In this document: piece by piece, positions 1-5,275 of the stretch | How positions within the stretch are numbered: position 1 is the stretch's first letter | How the letters are laid out: every line of letters starts with the position of its first letter | Origin: an uncultured Eubacteriales bacterium | GTDB lineage: Bacteria; Bacillota; Clostridia; Peptostreptococcales; Anaerovoracaceae | Reading direction: 5' to 3' | Assembly (NCBI GenBank): GCA_902797405.1 | Contig: CADBSP010000259.1 | Span: forward strand, 1 to 8,743 | DNA: 8,743 bases | Notes under the pieces: generated by a model | Seen by the model: only the letters and a program-made list of their open reading frames with translations | Told to the model about the DNA's origin: nothing | Databases searched by the model: none | Position numbers and translations under genes: made by a program

Positions 1-645
1 TCAATTGTTGTTAACGCTTTATTTAATAATCTAATATCATCGGGAAGGATTCTTTTAGATAAGATGCAAGTCATTCTGAACAACGACTTGCCACATGAGA
101 AATATGAGGATTTCCAAAAGGCTTACCTTTCGGAGATTTACGGTAAGAGATTCTCATACAGATTCTTTTATGAATTAAGAAACATATCCCAACACGGTCA
201 TTTAGTAGTGAGCCATAATAGTGAAAGATACTGTTTTGATTTGAATCAGCTTATTCGAAGGAATCATTATAAATATACTCAGAGAAAAACATCAGAATGG
301 ATAGACATAATTGATAGTATATATCGTGACTATCTGACCATACCTATACTAGCGTTTACGTATAATTTGGATGAATATGTAAGAAGTGTCTTAGAGGTTT
401 ATGCAACATTTCTTAAGTTCATTCGACCTGATGTGGAGAATATATGCACTAATGTGACTGACATTATTAAATCACACCCAGAGTTTTTATATGAAGATAT
501 GATTATTTATAAAAAGGATTCTGATGGAATTCATATGTTTCATAAAAATGAGAGAATTCTTGAACAGTTTTATGAAAAACTGAATGAGGCAGAAAAACAC
601 ATTGATAGTTATAAAGAAGACTTTCATATTTGTCTGTCAGAATAG
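1..645 (+). CDS. Partial unrecognised protein with HEPN-like RNxxxH motif (5' end outside window)
   Basis: The reading frame is open from the first base and ends at TAG 643-645, so the start lies upstream of the window; the ATG at 64 has no visible Shine-Dalgarno sequence and is probably internal. About 214 codons are visible. I do not recognise the family. The protein looks soluble and helical, rich in charged and aromatic residues, with no signal peptide or membrane segment in the visible part. One motif stands out: Arg-Asn-Ile-Ser-Gln-His-Gly-His, with Arg at codon 178-180 and His at 193-195. This fits the Rx4-6H pattern, with a polar residue after Arg, seen in HEPN-fold proteins, many of which are RNases in toxin or abortive-infection systems. 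HEPN membership is an inference from one short motif. The gene lies 106 bases upstream of higB and is separated from it by that operon's own palindromic control region. Confidence 0.6.
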   Translation, partial: SIVVNALFNNLISSGRILLDKMQVILNNDLPHEKYEDFQKAYLSEIYGKRFSYRFFYELRNISQHGHLVVSHNSERYCFDLNQLIRRNHYKYTQRKTSEWIDIIDSIYRDYLTIPILAFTYNLDEYVRSVLEVYATFLKFIRPDVENICTNVTDIIKSHPEFLYEDMIIYKKDSDGIHMFHKNERILEQFYEKLNEAEKHIDSYKEDFHICLSE

Positions 646-699
646 TTTAATAAATAATTGCCTGAATGTCTATTTACTTAACTGCAAATCTGTGATAAG

Positions 700-732
700 A
701 TTTTATTACCTAAATGGTAATAAAATTATAAT
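700..732 (+). promoter_or_regulatory. higBA operator palindrome with overlapping -10 box
   Basis: A perfect inverted repeat with 11-bp arms (ATTTTATTACC at 700-710 and GGTAATAAAAT at 716-726, 5-nt spacer) is directly followed by TATAAT at 727-732. No good -35 box is found 16-18 bases upstream. The palindrome lies where a -35 would be, 20 bases before the toxin's leader, so it is a likely HigA or HigBA binding site for autoregulation. The role is inferred from position; the symmetry is seen directly. Confidence 0.6.
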
Positions 733-751
733 TAAAGGGCGAGAACAGGGC

Positions 752-1099
752 ATGAAGATATTGTACAGAAACAAGACTGTTGAAATGCAGTTTTGCTCTA
801 AATATAAAAAGAAATGGCGATATCCGGAACAGGTCAAGAAAAAGTTAGAGGCCGCTGAAAACTATATAATCAACTCAGAGTCTCTTATGGATATTGTTAG
901 CTATCAGCCTTTTCACTTCGAACATTTAAGAGGGAACAGAAAAGATGAATGGAGTATAAGACTGGGGAACACAGGGTATAGAGTTACTATGATACCATGC
1001 GATGATTCCGAGAACGAAATCCTCGAAGGTGATATTATTGCACAATGTAAAATGATAAAAATAGTCAAGGTAACGGAGGTGTCAAATCATTATGAATAG
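752..1099 (+). CDS. higB: HigB/RelE-family toxin (type II toxin-antitoxin)
   Basis: This 115-residue protein is of the HigB/RelE/ParE plasmid-maintenance toxin type. Family members are ribosome-dependent mRNA endonucleases that slow translation when unopposed. Supporting features are the length, the toxin-first order, and the C-terminal region (residues about 64-86, PFHFEHLRGNRKDEWSIRLG then GYRVTMIP), which matches the family's conserved 'FHFEKLKGxRxGxxSIRLxxxYR' region. The frame is open further upstream to 584, but that stretch overlaps the previous gene and crosses the palindromic control region; the ATG at 752 has a modest AGGG site (747-750) and gives the usual family length. It overlaps the antitoxin gene by 8 bases, so the two are almost certainly translationally coupled. 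Function is by family resemblance, with high confidence in the toxin family and less in the exact subfamily. Confidence 0.88.
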   Translation: MKILYRNKTVEMQFCSKYKKKWRYPEQVKKKLEAAENYIINSESLMDIVSYQPFHFEHLRGNRKDEWSIRLGNTGYRVTMIPCDDSENEILEGDIIAQCKMIKIVKVTEVSNHYE

Positions 1100-2198
1100 C
1101 GTAACCGAATATAAAAATATAGTGGCTTTTCACCCAGGGTACTATATAGCCGATATTATCGAAGATATGGAAATAAGCCAGGCGGAGTTCGCTGCAAGGT
1201 TAGGAACTACGGCAAAGACTCTTAGTCAGCTTTTAAACGGACAGGCGAATATCTCAAATGATCTTGCAAAAAAACTCTCTATAATGATGGAAACGAGTGC
1301 AGAGATATGGCAGCGACTACAAAACACTTATGATCAAAAGTTGATTGAAATTCAAAGAGCAAAAGATTTTGATGAACAAAAGGAGATTATGAAGCTGATT
1401 GATTATAGGTATTTTGAGGATGTTGTAGGACTTCCTCGAACAAGAATTGCCGAAGAGAAAATCGCGCATTTGTGTTCATTTTTCAAAGTTTCTGATTTAA
1501 GAATAATGCTTAAAAAAGACTTCTTAGTAAACTTTAGAAGCAGTACGTCTGAAGATTCGGAGAAGAAAGCAATCAATTCCAAGGCGTGGATACAGACGGC
1601 GATGAATATAGCTAGAACTATAGAAACGAGGCCATATAACGCTCAGAGATTGAAGGGCTATCTTCCTGAACTTAGAAGTATGACTGTACAGAAGCCAGAG
1701 TTTTTTTTACCAAGAATGAGAGAAATATTTACTGAATGTGGTGTAGCGTTTGTTCTTCTTCCGCATCTAAAGAATTCGGGTGTTAATGGAGCAGTCAAGT
1801 GGGTTAACAATGAAAGGGTTGTTCTTGCTATGAATAATAGAGGGTTAGATGCAGATAAATTCTGGTTTTCGCTCTTCCATGAAATAAAACATGTATTCCA
1901 ACATAAAACCAAGACCGTTTTTATTAGTAGTTCAGTAGAGGAAATGTTGGATTATAATAATGTTCTTGAAGAAGAAGCGGATAGGTTTGCTTCTGATTAT
2001 TTGATTCCTCCAAAAGAACTACAGAGATTTGCACCCACAAATTACACTACGGATAATGAGATTATAAAGTTTTCTGATTCTATTGGAATCCATCCGGGGA
2101 TTGTTGCAGGAAGGCTACAGCATGAAAGGATTATTTCACAGAATAGATGCTCAAAACTAAAGGAAAAATATATCATTGAGATAAAACGATTTACTTAA
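1092..2198 (+). CDS. higA: HigA-type antitoxin fused to ImmA/IrrE metallopeptidase domain
   Basis: This is a 368-residue protein in two parts. Residues about 12-80 form a HigA/XRE-type helix-turn-helix: the family opening 'HPGYYIADIIEDMEISQAEF', then a recognition-helix region ending in LLNG and NIS. Residues about 210-345 are an ImmA/IrrE (DUF955) zinc-peptidase-like domain with HEIKH at 263-267 and a downstream glutamate region, EEEADRFA, at 293-300. A classical HigA is only about 100 residues. The N-terminal part should neutralise the preceding toxin and bind the palindrome at 700-726. The peptidase part could cleave a regulator or the antitoxin itself, as ImmA cleaves ImmR in ICEBs1; that role is inference. 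The start ATG lies 12 bases after GGAGG (1075-1079), a rather long spacing, and overlaps the toxin's end. Confidence 0.9.
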   Translation: MNSVTEYKNIVAFHPGYYIADIIEDMEISQAEFAARLGTTAKTLSQLLNGQANISNDLAKKLSIMMETSAEIWQRLQNTYDQKLIEIQRAKDFDEQKEIMKLIDYRYFEDVVGLPRTRIAEEKIAHLCSFFKVSDLRIMLKKDFLVNFRSSTSEDSEKKAINSKAWIQTAMNIARTIETRPYNAQRLKGYLPELRSMTVQKPEFFLPRMREIFTECGVAFVLLPHLKNSGVNGAVKWVNNERVVLAMNNRGLDADKFWFSLFHEIKHVFQHKTKTVFISSSVEEMLDYNNVLEEEADRFASDYLIPPKELQRFAPTNYTTDNEIIKFSDSIGIHPGIVAGRLQHERIISQNRCSKLKEKYIIEIKRFT

Positions 2199-2316
2199 TA
2201 TTTTGGAAGATTTGATTTACGAGGCTATGAAGATCGGTACTCAAATCAAGGAAAAGACGGAAGAGGTTTGCGGTACTTATACTATTACGGATAATGAAGA
2301 TGGCGGGATAGGATGA
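2185..2316 (+). other. Orphan open stretch, possible 3' remnant of a lost gene
   Basis: After the higA stop, frame 1 stays open from 2185 to TGA 2314-2316 and reads like protein: a charged helical segment (LEDLIYEAMKIGTQIKEKTE) followed by a polar, acidic end. It could be the tail of a gene whose front was lost, or a peptide of 29 residues from ATG 2227, which has only a weak ACGAGG upstream. I cannot assign it to a family. It ends 8 bases before the 46-bp hairpin element. It may be chance coding-like sequence. Confidence 0.25.
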
Positions 2317-2324
2317 TGGAATAA

Positions 2325-2370
2325 CAGGGGAGTAGCTGACGCTACTCCCCTGAATTATTTTATCGCAAGA
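2325..2370 (+). repeat. 46-bp hairpin element, copy 1
   Basis: A perfect 12-bp inverted repeat (CAGGGGAGTAGC, TGAC loop, GCTACTCCCCTG; 2325-2352) is followed by an 18-nt tail, GAATTATTTTATCGCAAGA beginning at 2352. The hairpin is identical to that at 4386-4413, and the tail differs from the second copy at 3 positions. The stem could terminate transcription from higBA, but the tail is not a clean T-run. The conservation of the tail as well as the stem suggests a dispersed element rather than only a terminator. Confidence 0.8.
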
Positions 2371-2473
2371 ACAATAAGAAAGAGAGCATAAACCAGGTGA
2401 GGCAGGCCGGACTATTAAACACATTTCAAATTGTTTGTAGAAAAATAATGAATAAGGTGTTATAATCCGGTCC

Positions 2474-2501
2474 TTGACAAATATCGCGTTTTTGCTAAAA
2501 T
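2474..2501 (+). promoter_or_regulatory. Promoter of the ATPase gene
   Basis: TTGACA (2474-2479) and TAAAAT (2496-2501) are separated by 16 bases, matching a vegetative sigma factor promoter. The -10 box lies inside the first unit of the 15-bp tandem repeat, so a protein bound to those repeats would block or modulate it. Two further TAAAAT copies (2511-2516, 2526-2531) have no matching -35. Confidence 0.65.
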
Positions 2502-2549
2502 ATATTTTGATAAAATACGTTTTAGTAAAATATAACTTAGTAAAGGTGA
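2490..2549 (+). repeat. Four-unit 15-bp tandem repeat, probable operator array
   Basis: Four consecutive 15-bp units start at 2490, 2505, 2520 and 2535. The first three share TTTT-NN-TAAAATA; unit 3 contains the symmetric TTTTAGTAAAA. The fourth is degenerate (ACTTAGTAAAGG) and supplies the ribosome binding site AAAGGTG of the ATPase gene. The array covers the -10 box and the whole leader, which suggests an autoregulatory binding array. The ATPase's own winged helix is a candidate binder (inference). Confidence 0.7.
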
Positions 2550-2556
2550 TATAGTT

Positions 2557-4002
2557 ATGTTTATCGGAAGAAAATACGAGCTTAGTGTTCTTGAAGAAAC
2601 ATATAATAAACCCGGCTTCCAAATGACGGTAGTATATGGTCGCCGTAGAGTTGGGAAATCTCGCTTAATAACTGAATTTATTAAAGGTAAAAAAGCATCC
2701 TATTATGTTGCAAGCAAAACGTCTATAGAGGATAACGTTAAGAAGTGGTCTTCACAAGTTGTAACAGATCTTGCTCCGAACATGGTAGGGCTATCTATCG
2801 ATAATTTAGAAGGTTTTTTTCGTTTTGTTGGTAATTTGGCAGAAAAAGAGAAAATTGTATTAGCCCTTGACGAGATTCCATATATCGCTGAATCAGATGA
2901 ATCATTTCTTTCAAGATTTCAGGTTGCGGTAGATACGATATTTGCTACAAAGAATATCCATCTTATAATATGCGGCTCGGCAATTAGTTTTATGGAGAAG
3001 GAAATACTGAGTGAGAAGAGTCCATTATTTGGAAGACGAACGAACCAGATTTTCTTACGACCATTCAACTATCTTGAATCAGCTGAATTCGTCCCCCATT
3101 ATAGTGCCGAAGATAAAGCTGTTGTTTATGGAGTTACCGGCGGTGTTGCGAAATACCTGACGCTTTTTGATGATAACAGGTCGTTGGATGATAGTCTAAT
3201 TAGTAACTTCTTTACTACATCAGGCTATTTGTTTGAGGAACCGATTAATCTTCTTACGCAAGAATTTAGAACTATAAATACATATAATACTGTAATCGAA
3301 ATGTGTGCAGGTGGGGCCAATAAAGTAAATGAAATAGCTAACAAAGCACATATTACTACTGCAACACTATCTTATGTTCTGAAGAGTTTGAATACTGTAG
3401 GCATTATTTCCAAGGTTACACCTATGACCGAGAAGGAAAACAGGAAAAGAAGCGTTTATGAAGTGACTGACAGCATGTACAGATTTTGGTATTCCTTTAT
3501 CCCAAACGCCAGAGCTGCAATCGAGATGCATCGTGGTGATGTATATTACAATAACTACGTCAAGAATAAGATTCATTCCTTTATGGGTAAGGTTTTTGAA
3601 GATATGTGCAGGCATTACACTTTGTTACAGGGATTGGACGGCAATCTGAATTGTCTTGTTACAAATGTTGGAAGCTGGTGGGGGCCAGGGCACGACCGTA
3701 TGCCTACGGACATTGACGTAGTTGGCATTGATGACGCTAACAATAAGGCAGTGCTCGGGGAATGCAAGTTTAAAAATGAAGTGATTGATAAAGAAGTTTA
3801 TGAAGCACTGATGGACAGACGTGGACTTATCGATAAGCGATATGAAGAAGTAGAATATATGTTGTTTTCCTTATCGGGTTTCTCAAAATGGGTAAAAGAA
3901 AACGCTGATCCAGACAGAGTTCGAATGGTAACATTAGAAGATTTATATGATCCGCTTACAGACGTCTTAATTGAACCACGATGCCATGTATTTAATTGTT
4001 AG
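2557..4002 (+). CDS. AAA/STAND-type ATPase with winged helix and DUF234 (PD-(D/E)xK-like) C-terminus
   Basis: This 481-residue protein matches the 'ATP-binding protein' family made of an archaeal-type ATPase_2 domain plus DUF234. The P-loop GRRRVGKS is at residues 28-35, Walker B with following glutamate (VLALDEIPYI) at 101-110, and a sensor-like IICGSAISF at 137-145. A winged-helix region lies at about 240-305 (NKVNEIANKAHITTATLSYV and onward). The C-terminal DUF234 segment has DID at 385-387 and GECKFK at 401-406, the spacing of a PD-(D/E)xK nuclease-like core. The biological role of this family is unknown; nuclease activity is inferred from the motif only. ATG 2557 follows AAAGGTG (2542-2548). 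The gene is monocistronic: its own promoter lies upstream and another promoter begins 3 bases after its stop. No partner gene is visible, and it is bracketed by the two 46-bp elements. Confidence 0.88.
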   Translation: MFIGRKYELSVLEETYNKPGFQMTVVYGRRRVGKSRLITEFIKGKKASYYVASKTSIEDNVKKWSSQVVTDLAPNMVGLSIDNLEGFFRFVGNLAEKEKIVLALDEIPYIAESDESFLSRFQVAVDTIFATKNIHLIICGSAISFMEKEILSEKSPLFGRRTNQIFLRPFNYLESAEFVPHYSAEDKAVVYGVTGGVAKYLTLFDDNRSLDDSLISNFFTTSGYLFEEPINLLTQEFRTINTYNTVIEMCAGGANKVNEIANKAHITTATLSYVLKSLNTVGIISKVTPMTEKENRKRSVYEVTDSMYRFWYSFIPNARAAIEMHRGDVYYNNYVKNKIHSFMGKVFEDMCRHYTLLQGLDGNLNCLVTNVGSWWGPGHDRMPTDIDVVGIDDANNKAVLGECKFKNEVIDKEVYEALMDRRGLIDKRYEEVEYMLFSLSGFSKWVKENADPDRVRMVTLEDLYDPLTDVLIEPRCHVFNC

Positions 4003-4005
4003 TTA

Positions 4006-4034
4006 TTGACAATTATTTTTAACGGTGATAAAAT
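4006..4034 (+). promoter_or_regulatory. Promoter of the small antisense RNA
   Basis: TTGACA (4006-4011), a 17-base spacer, and TAAAAT (4029-4034) form a near-consensus promoter only 3 bases after the ATPase stop codon. There is no plus-strand reading frame immediately downstream and the shared terminator follows at 4078-4109, so the predicted product is a short noncoding RNA beginning near 4041. Confidence 0.75.
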
Positions 4035-4040
4035 ATCCTT

Positions 4041-4110
4041 GCTTTTAAAGAATGCTATTAAAAGTACATGTAACATCAAAATACCGAGGGAGGCGACCCT
4101 CGGTATTTTC
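4041..4110 (+). ncRNA. Predicted antisense RNA antitoxin of an Fst/par-like type I system
   Basis: The ends are predicted from the promoter at 4006-4034 and the terminator at 4078-4109, giving about 70 nt. A 5' hairpin has 7-bp arms (CTTTTAA 4042-4048, TTAAAAG 4058-4064) and a 9-nt loop. AAGAATGCTATTA (4048-4060), which spans that loop, recurs exactly at 4201-4213 inside the minus-strand peptide gene, so the RNA can pair perfectly with codons 4-8 of the peptide mRNA. CATGTAACATC (4067-4077) matches CACGTAACACC (4221-4231) over the Shine-Dalgarno/start codon, allowing 11 pairs with two G-U wobbles. The two contacts keep nearly the same spacing on both RNAs. The final hairpin is shared with the mRNA. 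This is the layout of RNA II of the pAD1 par locus. Transcription is inferred from sequence signals. Confidence 0.78.
4078..4109. terminator. Bidirectional intrinsic terminator shared by sRNA and toxin mRNA
   Basis: A perfect 13-bp stem (AAAATACCGAGGG at 4078-4090, CCCTCGGTATTTT at 4097-4109) encloses a 6-nt loop. The A/T-rich ends give each strand a short U-run, so it can end transcription from both directions. On the minus strand it is preceded by a small hairpin with a GAAA tetraloop (GTGC-GAAA-GCAC, 4111-4122). Confidence 0.88.
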
Positions 4111-4127
4111 GTGCTTTCGCACATAGG

Positions 4128-4223
4128 CTAATCCTCATCGTCATTTCCATCTAGCCATTTGCTAATGCAGTTTGCTGCTACACCAGCCGCGATGGAAATC
4201 AAGAATGCTATTATTGCTTCCAC
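4128..4223 (-). CDS. 31-residue Fst-like membrane toxin peptide (type I toxin)
   Basis: A GTG start at 4223-4221 follows a full Shine-Dalgarno sequence, AAGGAGGTG, with 5-base spacing; the stop is TAG at 4130-4128. The 31-residue peptide has a hydrophobic helix (residues 3-20, AIIAFLISIAAGVAANCI), then SKWLDGNDDED, a Trp-Leu-Asp motif and acidic tail. Fst of Enterococcus plasmid pAD1 (33 residues) has the same plan: one membrane helix, then ISRVLDEEDD. From memory the C-terminal halves align well (IS-basic-x-LD-x-x-DD). The proline typical of Fst helices is absent. Fst-type peptides disturb the membrane and nucleoid when overproduced. A strong promoter upstream, the shared terminator and an antisense RNA matching its start region support a type I toxin. 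The alternative is a small membrane peptide regulated by antisense RNA but without toxicity. Confidence 0.8.
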   Translation of the reverse strand: MEAIIAFLISIAAGVAANCISKWLDGNDDED

Positions 4224-4228
4224 GTAAC

Positions 4229-4236
4229 ACCTCCTT
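4229..4236 (-). promoter_or_regulatory. Shine-Dalgarno sequence of the toxin peptide
   Basis: The minus strand reads AAGGAGGT, fully complementary to the 3' end of 16S rRNA, 5 bases before the GTG start. It decides the start codon. Part of it lies in the stretch complementary to the small RNA (4221-4231), so antisense pairing should block ribosome access. Confidence 0.85.
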
Positions 4237-4272
4237 CCTGCCATCACAGGTATAGGCGATGATGACAGGGAT

Positions 4273-4301
4273 ATTATACCAGGTAAATATTTACTTGACA
4301 A
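4273..4301 (-). promoter_or_regulatory. Strong extended -10 promoter of the toxin peptide, with palindrome in the spacer
   Basis: On the minus strand, TTGTCA (4301-4296), a 17-base spacer and TATAAT (4278-4273) are preceded by TGG, forming an extended -10. The predicted start near 4266 gives a leader of about 43 nt and an mRNA of about 190 nt to the shared terminator. The spacer contains a perfect 12-bp palindrome, GTAAATATTTAC (4283-4294), a possible operator. Confidence 0.78.
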
Positions 4302-4385
4302 TATATGGAAATGATATGGATATAGTTTTTGCGTGTGAATGATAATATATTAGTTGACCACAGTGATAATGAATTAGTTTGCCAC

Positions 4386-4431
4386 CAGGGGAGTAGCTGA
4401 CGCTACTCCCCTGAATTGTTTCATCGCAGGA
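4386..4431 (+). repeat. 46-bp hairpin element, copy 2
   Basis: The 28-base hairpin (4386-4413) is identical to that at 2325-2352, and the 18-base tail, ending in ATCGCAGGA, differs at 3 positions. It lies in the same orientation. No gene on the plus strand runs into it, since the nearest upstream transcription unit, the toxin peptide, points away. It is therefore poorly explained as a terminator for a known gene. Confidence 0.8.
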
Positions 4432-4450
4432 TTATGTTCAAAGTATTAGA

Positions 4451-4513
4451 TTGACATCTCCGCTGAAGTATGCATATAATATGGTCATGAAGACCATGTT
4501 AGTCATGTTGACC
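4451..4513 (+). promoter_or_regulatory. Promoter and operator repeats of the Phd/VapC-type operon
   Basis: TTGACA (4451-4456), an 18-base spacer and TATAAT (4475-4480) form a strong promoter. Directly after it come ATGGTC-ATGAA-GACCAT (4481-4497), a 6-bp inverted repeat, and AGTCATGTTGACC (4501-4513). GGTCA (4483-4487) and TGACC (4509-4513) form an outer inverted pair. GTCATG occurs at 4485, 4502 and 4531, the last overlapping the start codon. These repeats are the likely binding sites of the Phd-type antitoxin. Confidence 0.72.
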
Positions 4514-4533
4514 AGCAGATAGAGGTGATAGTC

Positions 4534-4776
4534 ATGAAACAAGTAAATGTACTGGAAGCAAAAACAGATCTTTCAAAGCTTCTTCGTCTTTTGGAAACAA
4601 ATCGTGAAGACATTATTCGTATTGCCCGAAACGGGAAGCCCATTGCTGAAATGAGGGCAATAAGGAATGATTCTTCTAAAAGGCTTGGTATTGCAAAGGG
4701 GAAATTCAAAACTCCCGATGATTTCGATGTAGATAATGAGTTTATTGCTTCAATGCTCATGGGAGGGGAAATATGA
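4534..4776 (+). CDS. Phd/YefM-family antitoxin
   Basis: This 80-residue protein begins with the typical Phd/YefM pattern: MKQVNVLEAKTDLSKLL, then a helix and 'DIIRIARNGKPIAEM', the conserved strand-turn 'I..I.RNGKPVA.M' of the family (residues about 29-41). The rest is a polar, probably flexible toxin-binding tail. The N-terminal Phd fold dimerises and binds operator DNA; the tail blocks the toxin encoded next. I chose ATG 4534 over the in-frame GTG at 4525 because AGAGGTG (4521-4527) is then a normal Shine-Dalgarno site 6 bases away, whereas the GTG would lie inside it. It overlaps the toxin gene by ATGA. Confidence 0.9.
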   Translation: MKQVNVLEAKTDLSKLLRLLETNREDIIRIARNGKPIAEMRAIRNDSSKRLGIAKGKFKTPDDFDVDNEFIASMLMGGEI

Positions 4777-5180
4777 ACCTGTTACTGGATACCCATATCG
4801 CTCTTTGGGCAATAAGTGGTGATTCTAAACTTCCGGAGAAGGCTAAGGAATTAATACTTGATATTGATAACAACATCTTTTTTAGTACAGTTTCTGTATG
4901 GGAGGTAATGCTCAAGAATAATAGTCCAAAGAATAATTTGAAGCTTTCTCCTGTTGATTTTGTGCAGTATTGCGAGGATTCCGGTTATTATCCAATTAAT
5001 ATATCGCCAAATCATATAATTGAAGTATCAAAGCTCAATACTGCCAAAGCCGAGAAGGCTGGGCATAAGGACCCCTTTGATAGGCTTCTTCTTGCTCAAG
5101 CAAGAGCAGAAAACTACTCATTTATAACACATGATTCCATGATGACTCTATATGCAGAAAAATGTGTAATAAGCGTATGA
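4773..5180 (+). CDS. vapC: VapC-like PIN-domain ribonuclease toxin
   Basis: This 135-residue protein is a single PIN domain. The acidic metal-binding residues are visible: Asp6 in LLLDTHIALW, Glu44 in SVWEV, Asp100 and Asp103 in HKDPFDRLL, and Asp121 in FITHDS. PIN toxins of the VapC type cut tRNA or rRNA using Mg2+ or Mn2+; the target here cannot be read from sequence. It starts on the ATGA overlap with the antitoxin gene, after GGGAGGGG (4761-4768), so the pair is translationally coupled. VapC-like toxins of this 'LLLDTHxxLW' branch are commonly paired with Phd-type antitoxins, as here. All catalytic residues are intact. Confidence 0.9.
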   Translation: MNLLLDTHIALWAISGDSKLPEKAKELILDIDNNIFFSTVSVWEVMLKNNSPKNNLKLSPVDFVQYCEDSGYYPINISPNHIIEVSKLNTAKAEKAGHKDPFDRLLLAQARAENYSFITHDSMMTLYAEKCVISV

Positions 5181-5275
5181 TAACTTTATGCTTTGCGGAT
5201 AGTTTCTTCTTTGCTGTAGGGTAGAAATGACGCTATTTAGCTTTCAGGGTGCATATTAACCACCATAACGCCGCG

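Noticed and set aside
584..751. Upstream extension of the HigB reading frame to 584
   Set aside because: It overlaps the previous gene and passes through the palindrome and -10 box. ATG 752 gives the normal toxin length.
2191..2622. 143-codon minus-strand reading frame
   Set aside because: It runs across the 46-bp hairpin, the tandem repeats and the ATPase promoter, has no ribosome site, and its translation is unlike a folded protein.
4340..4371. Additional promoter-like boxes (GATAATATAT, TTGACC, GATAAT)
   Set aside because: No pair has acceptable spacing and no gene or terminator follows in a sensible position.
4525..4533. GTG 4525 as start of the Phd-type antitoxin
   Set aside because: It lies within the only good Shine-Dalgarno site, which is correctly spaced for ATG 4534.
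4503..4760. Minus-strand reading frame opposite the Phd-type antitoxin
   Set aside because: It is a shadow of a well-supported gene and lacks a start signal.
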